Assembly: GCA_016209155.1 (NCBI GenBank)
Contig: JACQWU010000306.1
Coordinates: forward strand, 1 to 9,855
Length of the DNA stretch: 9,855 nt
Reading direction: 5' to 3'
Source: Candidatus Desantisiibacteriota bacterium
GTDB taxonomy: Bacteria > JACRDZ01
Shown here: positions 6,505 through 9,855 of the stretch, piece after piece
How the letters are laid out: each line of letters begins with the position of its first letter
Position numbering within the stretch: position 1 is the first letter of the stretch
Notes under the pieces: generated by a model
What the model was told of the DNA's origin: nothing
What the model saw: the letters and a program-made list of their open reading frames with translations, nothing else
Databases searched by the model: none
Translations under genes and position numbers: made by a program

Positions 6505-7923
6505 CTACTGCCTTCGTTTCCATAATACTAAAATACCGATTGCTATACTTAAAAAAGGCAAACCAATAACAGAAAACCAGAAAATAGTGTCCAGTTGATT
6601 GGAATTTAAAGTTAAATAAATTTTTTGCGGTGTTTTTGGTCCGATATATATTAAATTTTCTCTGTCCATCAGCCAGTTAACTGTATTTATGAATATATCG
6701 CCATTTCCCATATTCGTTATTTCTTTATCATTAAAGAAATCCGAATCTCCGAATACAGCAAGTCTCATACCTTTTTTGAATTTACTTTTAACAACTCCGG
6801 CAATTGCAACCGGACCTTTTTTATCTTTATCAGGGGTAAATACAAATGAAGGATCATTTAAATCTACTTCCCCCCATCCTGCTTCGGAAGTAAGAATAAG
6901 AGGCATACCTTCCATGTCTTTACCTTCAAGATCAAGAGTTATTGAACGGGCAAGATTAAATAAGGATGCTGTTGATCTCATATTGTTTACTATCGGATGA
7001 GTTGAATATGAATCCAGATAAAGGTTTGCGGGACTTGAAAAAGATAATTTTTTTTGAGGATCCACTACAATATCATTATTCAGGATTACGCCCCATTTTT
7101 TCAGAAATGCTTCTAATCCTGTATTCTGCATAGGATTCTGTGCTACCAATAATCTGCCTCCAAACTGGAGATATTTATCAAGAATTGTTATCTCCGCTTC
7201 TGTAAAATTTTGATTTGGTCCTGCAATAATTAAAAGATCAGCATCATCGGGTATAAATTCTTTATCAACAAGGACCAGTTTTTCCACCAGCAGATTATCT
7301 CTTCGCAGGCGGTTAAAAGCTTCTGCTCCGGTATTTCCGGAATAGCTTGATTCAATTTCTCCATGACCGGTAATAAAATATACTTTTCTCTGTTTTTCCT
7401 GTAAAATATTTAAAATAGCCGAGGTGAAGACTTCTTCTCCCCTGAATCCTTTTATAGCGGGAATTTCCCCAAACTGAGTATTGGTATAATCATATTCAAC
7501 GATTTCATTGTCAAACACAATTTTATGTCTGTTTTTATAGCTGAATACAACCGCATTTATAGTATTTACATTAAATTTTTTAACCAGCATTTCCACTCTG
7601 GCAACATCTTTATCAGGATCAATATATTCAATTTTTACCTTATCATTGATATAAGAATATTCCTGCAAAAGGTTCTCTATTGAGCTGAATAAATTATTAT
7701 CCGGCTGAAAAAATACTGAAATATTAAGAGGCTCCTGTAGAGATTCAAGTATATTTTTTGTCTTATCTGAAAGACTGTATATGGAAGATTGAGTTAAATC
7801 AAATCTTTCATAATGACGATAATTTATGTAATTAATTAACAAAAAAATAATTAAAACTATCAGAGTCATAAAAAAAATATTAGTCTTTAACCCTGCTTTC
7901 ACCCATTTTTCATTTTTTGACAT
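6505..7923 (-). CDS. GldG-like ABC transporter auxiliary protein
   Basis: The 472-residue protein belongs to the GldG-like family that accompanies ABC-2 exporters. The layout fits: an N-terminal membrane segment (about 15-34), a large extracytoplasmic domain, a C-terminal membrane segment (about 446-467) and a basic end KRRQ. Family motifs are visible: RFDLTQSSIYSLSDKT (40-55) right after the first membrane helix, YFITGHGE (182-189), DADLLIIAGP (227-236), YLQFGGRLLV (251-260), and FGDSDFFND (391-399) followed by INTVNWL (412-418). The ATG at 7923 has GGGAGG at 7934-7939, 10 nt upstream. An in-frame TTG at 7932 would sit 1 nt from that site and is rejected. In Bacteroidetes, GldG works with GldA and GldF and is needed for gliding; elsewhere such proteins have no agreed substrate. 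I assign no gene symbol because nothing here indicates gliding. Confidence 0.88.
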   Translation of the reverse strand: MSKNEKWVKAGLKTNIFFMTLIVLIIFLLINYINYRHYERFDLTQSSIYSLSDKTKNILESLQEPLNISVFFQPDNNLFSSIENLLQEYSYINDKVKIEYIDPDKDVARVEMLVKKFNVNTINAVVFSYKNRHKIVFDNEIVEYDYTNTQFGEIPAIKGFRGEEVFTSAILNILQEKQRKVYFITGHGEIESSYSGNTGAEAFNRLRRDNLLVEKLVLVDKEFIPDDADLLIIAGPNQNFTEAEITILDKYLQFGGRLLVAQNPMQNTGLEAFLKKWGVILNNDIVVDPQKKLSFSSPANLYLDSYSTHPIVNNMRSTASLFNLARSITLDLEGKDMEGMPLILTSEAGWGEVDLNDPSFVFTPDKDKKGPVAIAGVVKSKFKKGMRLAVFGDSDFFNDKEITNMGNGDIFINTVNWLMDRENLIYIGPKTPQKIYLTLNSNQLDTIFWFSVIGLPFLSIAIGILVLWKRRQ

Positions 7924-7940
7924 TTTTAACAAACCTCCCG

Positions 7941-8693
7941 TTATCTCACTTTTCTTGATTCCAATGTTTTAACTGTTAAAAAAAGCATAATAATAATTAA
8001 GCTTACATAATAAACTATATGTCTTGTATCAATAATACCTTTAATAAAATCAGCATAATGCTCCAGAATGCTTATATAAGAGATGAAATTTCTGATATTC
8101 TGCACAGGAACAAAACTATTTAAAAAACCTATTGAGAAAAAAATAAGAATAATAAAAAATGAAAAAATAGCTGCTATTATCTGATTTTGAGTCAATGATG
8201 ATGTGAAAAGTCCAATAGAAATAAGAACACCGCCAACAAGAATTGTACCAAGATAACCTGAATAAATAGGCCCAAATCCGGGATTAATATAATAATTAAC
8301 GATTCCGACAAAACTAAATGTCGGGATCCATAAAACAATATAAAAACAAAATGCTCCCAAAAATTTTGAAAGCACGACTTCCGTGTCAGTAACAGGAGCT
8401 GTCATGAGTAGTTCAATTGTTCCGCTTTTCATTTCATCAGCTAATAAGCGCATTGTAATAAGAGGTACAATCAAAAGCAGGCATAACCAGAAAAATATAT
8501 TTTCGCCTCCGCCAAGAAAATATTCCATTACTGCATCAGTCGTAACCGATCCTCTGGAATTATTCAAAAGATTCATAAGTATCCAGAAGGTGTAACCCTG
8601 TATAAGCAAAAAAATAGTTATAACAACATAAGCAATAGGGGAATAGTAATAAGACTGGAATTCCCGTTTGGTTAGTGTGCCTAAATTATGCAT
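7941..8693 (-). CDS. ABC-2 type permease (GldF-like)
   Basis: Membrane subunit of an ABC exporter. The 250 residues contain six predicted membrane helices, at about 19-41, 66-83, 109-132, 147-168, 172-192 and 224-243. Between helices 2 and 3 lies the ABC-2 coupling segment: RLLADEMKSGTIELLMTAPV (82-101) and then VVLSKFLGA (106-114), typical of GldF-type permeases. The ATG at 8693 is preferred because GGAGGGG lies just upstream; an in-frame ATG at 8714 would add seven residues inside the ATPase gene. With the chosen start the gene overlaps the ATPase stop by 8 nt, implying translational coupling and a fixed ratio of subunits. The GldG-like gene follows after 17 nt. Two copies of the permease probably pair with two ATPases. 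Substrate unknown. Confidence 0.92.
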   Translation of the reverse strand: MHNLGTLTKREFQSYYYSPIAYVVITIFLLIQGYTFWILMNLLNNSRGSVTTDAVMEYFLGGGENIFFWLCLLLIVPLITMRLLADEMKSGTIELLMTAPVTDTEVVLSKFLGAFCFYIVLWIPTFSFVGIVNYYINPGFGPIYSGYLGTILVGGVLISIGLFTSSLTQNQIIAAIFSFFIILIFFSIGFLNSFVPVQNIRNFISYISILEHYADFIKGIIDTRHIVYYVSLIIIMLFLTVKTLESRKVR

Positions 8694-9657
8694 TTGCCCC
8701 TCCCGATATTTCATTTTTAACTATGGGTTCTTTAACTGTGATCTTGAAGAAAATATCTTCAAGCGATGCTGATTCTATATGCATTTCTCTTAAAATCCAG
8801 TTATTTTTAACAATTTCATAAAATACATCTTCTCTTATATCCTGTTTTTCCTGTTGTTCAATTTTTATAAATATTATTTCCTGCATTGTTTTATCAACAA
8901 ATACTTTTTCTACACCTTTTATTTTTTCTAAAGCAGATTTTATCTCATTCACAGGTCCTTTTACTTCCAGATGCAAAATTTTTTCTCCCATGAGTTTACG
9001 CATAAGGCTTTCCGGAGTATCCATTGCCACCAATTTACCTTTATTTATAATAATTACTCTATCGCATATCATTTCAACCTCAGGCAAAATATGCGTGCAT
9101 AAAATAACTGTATGATTTTTTCCCAGATCTTTTATCAACTGTCTTGTTTCTCTTATCTGATTAGGATCAAGTCCCACTGTAGGCTCATCAAGAATAAGAA
9201 TTTTAGGATCATGGACTAATGATTCTGCCAGAGCAACTCTTTGACGATAACCTTTGGAAAGATTGCCTATAATTTTTCTGCGCACATCGGTTATCCAGCA
9301 TTTTTCCATAGTCATATCGATTTTTTGTTTGCGGTTATTCCGCGGCACACCTTTTAGATTGGCTCTGAATTTTAAAAATTCTTCAACACGCATATCAGAA
9401 TACATTGATACATTTTCAGGCAGATAACCAATGTTTTTACGAACTTCCAGCGATTCTGTCAGCACATCAAAACCTGCCACTGTGGCTTTACCGCCGGTTT
9501 GAGGTATAAAGCAGGTAAGAATACGCATTGTGGTTGATTTCCCCGCGCCATTAGGACCAAGAAACCCGAGTATCTCACCTTTTTCTACAATAAAAGATAT
9601 ATCATTAACAGCCATAGTATTATAAAATTTCTTAGTCAGATGTTCCACCTCAATCAT
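8686..9657 (-). CDS. ABC transporter ATP-binding protein (GldA-like)
   Basis: Cytoplasmic ATPase that powers the permease encoded next. The 323-residue protein has Walker A GPNGAGKST (34-42), IGYLPEN (77-83) at the Q-loop position with Glu where many ABC proteins have Gln (common in this subfamily), signature LSKGYRQR (133-140), Walker B ILILDE (153-158), D-loop GLDP (162-165), and switch His189 (CTHILPEVE). Residues from about 225 on form the extra C-terminal domain of ABC-2 ATPases, closing with the usual SLEDIFFKIT (298-307). The ATG at 9657 has a perfect AGGAGG at 9664-9669, 6 nt away. It is first in a four-gene operon of ATPase, permease, GldG-like and DUF4340 proteins, and overlaps the permease gene by 8 nt. 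All catalytic motifs are intact. Confidence 0.96.
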   Translation of the reverse strand: MIEVEHLTKKFYNTMAVNDISFIVEKGEILGFLGPNGAGKSTTMRILTCFIPQTGGKATVAGFDVLTESLEVRKNIGYLPENVSMYSDMRVEEFLKFRANLKGVPRNNRKQKIDMTMEKCWITDVRRKIIGNLSKGYRQRVALAESLVHDPKILILDEPTVGLDPNQIRETRQLIKDLGKNHTVILCTHILPEVEMICDRVIIINKGKLVAMDTPESLMRKLMGEKILHLEVKGPVNEIKSALEKIKGVEKVFVDKTMQEIIFIKIEQQEKQDIREDVFYEIVKNNWILREMHIESASLEDIFFKITVKEPIVKNEISGGANA

Positions 9658-9711
9658 AATTAACCTCCTGATAAATAAATGAAAAACAATAAATATAAAA
9701 ACAGTCTTTAA

Positions 9712-9740
9712 ATTTTCCAGTAAAACTCCGTTCTTGTCAA
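9712..9740 (-). promoter_or_regulatory. Candidate promoter of the ABC operon
   Basis: On the reverse strand there is a perfect -35 TTGACA (9735-9740), a 17-bp spacer, and a weaker -10 GAAAAT (9712-9717, four of six matches). The -35 sits inside an 11-bp palindrome TCTTGACAAGA. The predicted start near 9705 gives a leader of about 47 nt before the ATPase ATG. An isolated TATAAT at 9799-9804 has no -35 at proper spacing. The rest of 9658-9777 shows nothing else firm. Confidence 0.45.
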
Positions 9741-9777
9741 GAGAAAAATGTAAAATTATAAGGATTGGAAGGACATC

Positions 9778-9855
9778 CTATCCCCCTGAAGAAAATTTAT
9801 TATATACCAAAATATCTATATCAACCACAGGAATCATAGAGATATCCTTTTTAAT
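9778..9855 (-). CDS. Possible C-terminal end of an upstream gene
   Basis: One reverse-strand frame is open from the window edge for 25 codons to a TAG at 9778-9780, ending in the residues VYNKFSSGG. The codon choice resembles its neighbours, and the stop lies 120 nt before the ATPase start, a sensible intergenic distance. Alternatively, an internal ATG at 9837 with AAGGA upstream could start a 19-residue peptide. The stretch is too short to assign a family, and an open run of this length can occur by chance. Confidence 0.3.
   Translation of the reverse strand: MKKDISMIPVVDIDILVYNKFSSGG

Noticed and set aside
8686-9657. Glu in place of Gln at the ATPase Q-loop as a defect
   Set aside because: The IGYLPEN form is common in this ABC-2 subfamily, and all other motifs are intact.

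Overview
The window is AT-rich bacterial DNA, roughly one third G+C by eye. It comes from a Gram-negative-type (diderm) lineage: there is a family-9 heptosyltransferase-like gene of the LPS-core type, and the promoters are standard sigma-70. The low G+C, the gene order (rplM-rpsI, then argJ, then rpsB) and the Gld-like ABC operon outside an obvious Bacteroidetes setting suggest a deep-branching or candidate-phylum bacterium. No marker here fixes the phylum.

Bases 1-3430 hold core genes on the minus strand. In transcription order they are rplM (L13) and rpsI (S9), which share a near-consensus promoter and end at a strong intrinsic terminator; argJ (ornithine/glutamate N-acetyltransferase), behind a 123-bp palindromic MITE-like element; and rpsB (S2), with its own promoter and a structured leader of about 135 nt. 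The 3' end of rpsB lies beyond base 1.

Bases 3430-4651 hold a single plus-strand gene, divergent from rplM. It is a GT-9 glycosyltransferase with an unusual N-terminal Cys/His cluster. It converges tail to tail, with only 5 nt between, on the last gene of the next operon.

Bases 4657-9657 hold a tight four-gene minus-strand operon: an ABC ATPase (GldA-like), an ABC-2 permease (GldF-like), an anchored auxiliary protein (GldG-like), and a 607-residue anchored DUF4340 protein in which I see four tandem copies of the DUF4340 module. The ATPase and permease genes overlap by 8 nt, and the other gaps are 17 and 24 nt. The set looks like one membrane complex: ATPase plus permease as motor and channel, with two single-pass proteins exposing large extracytoplasmic domains. 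Its substrate is unknown. Bases 9778-9855 may be the last codons of another upstream gene.

The most rewarding observations are the four-module DUF4340 protein in the Gld-like operon, the palindromic element in the argJ leader, and the rpsB leader with its 5'-terminal hairpin and two in-frame starts. I did not find a clearly unprecedented system.
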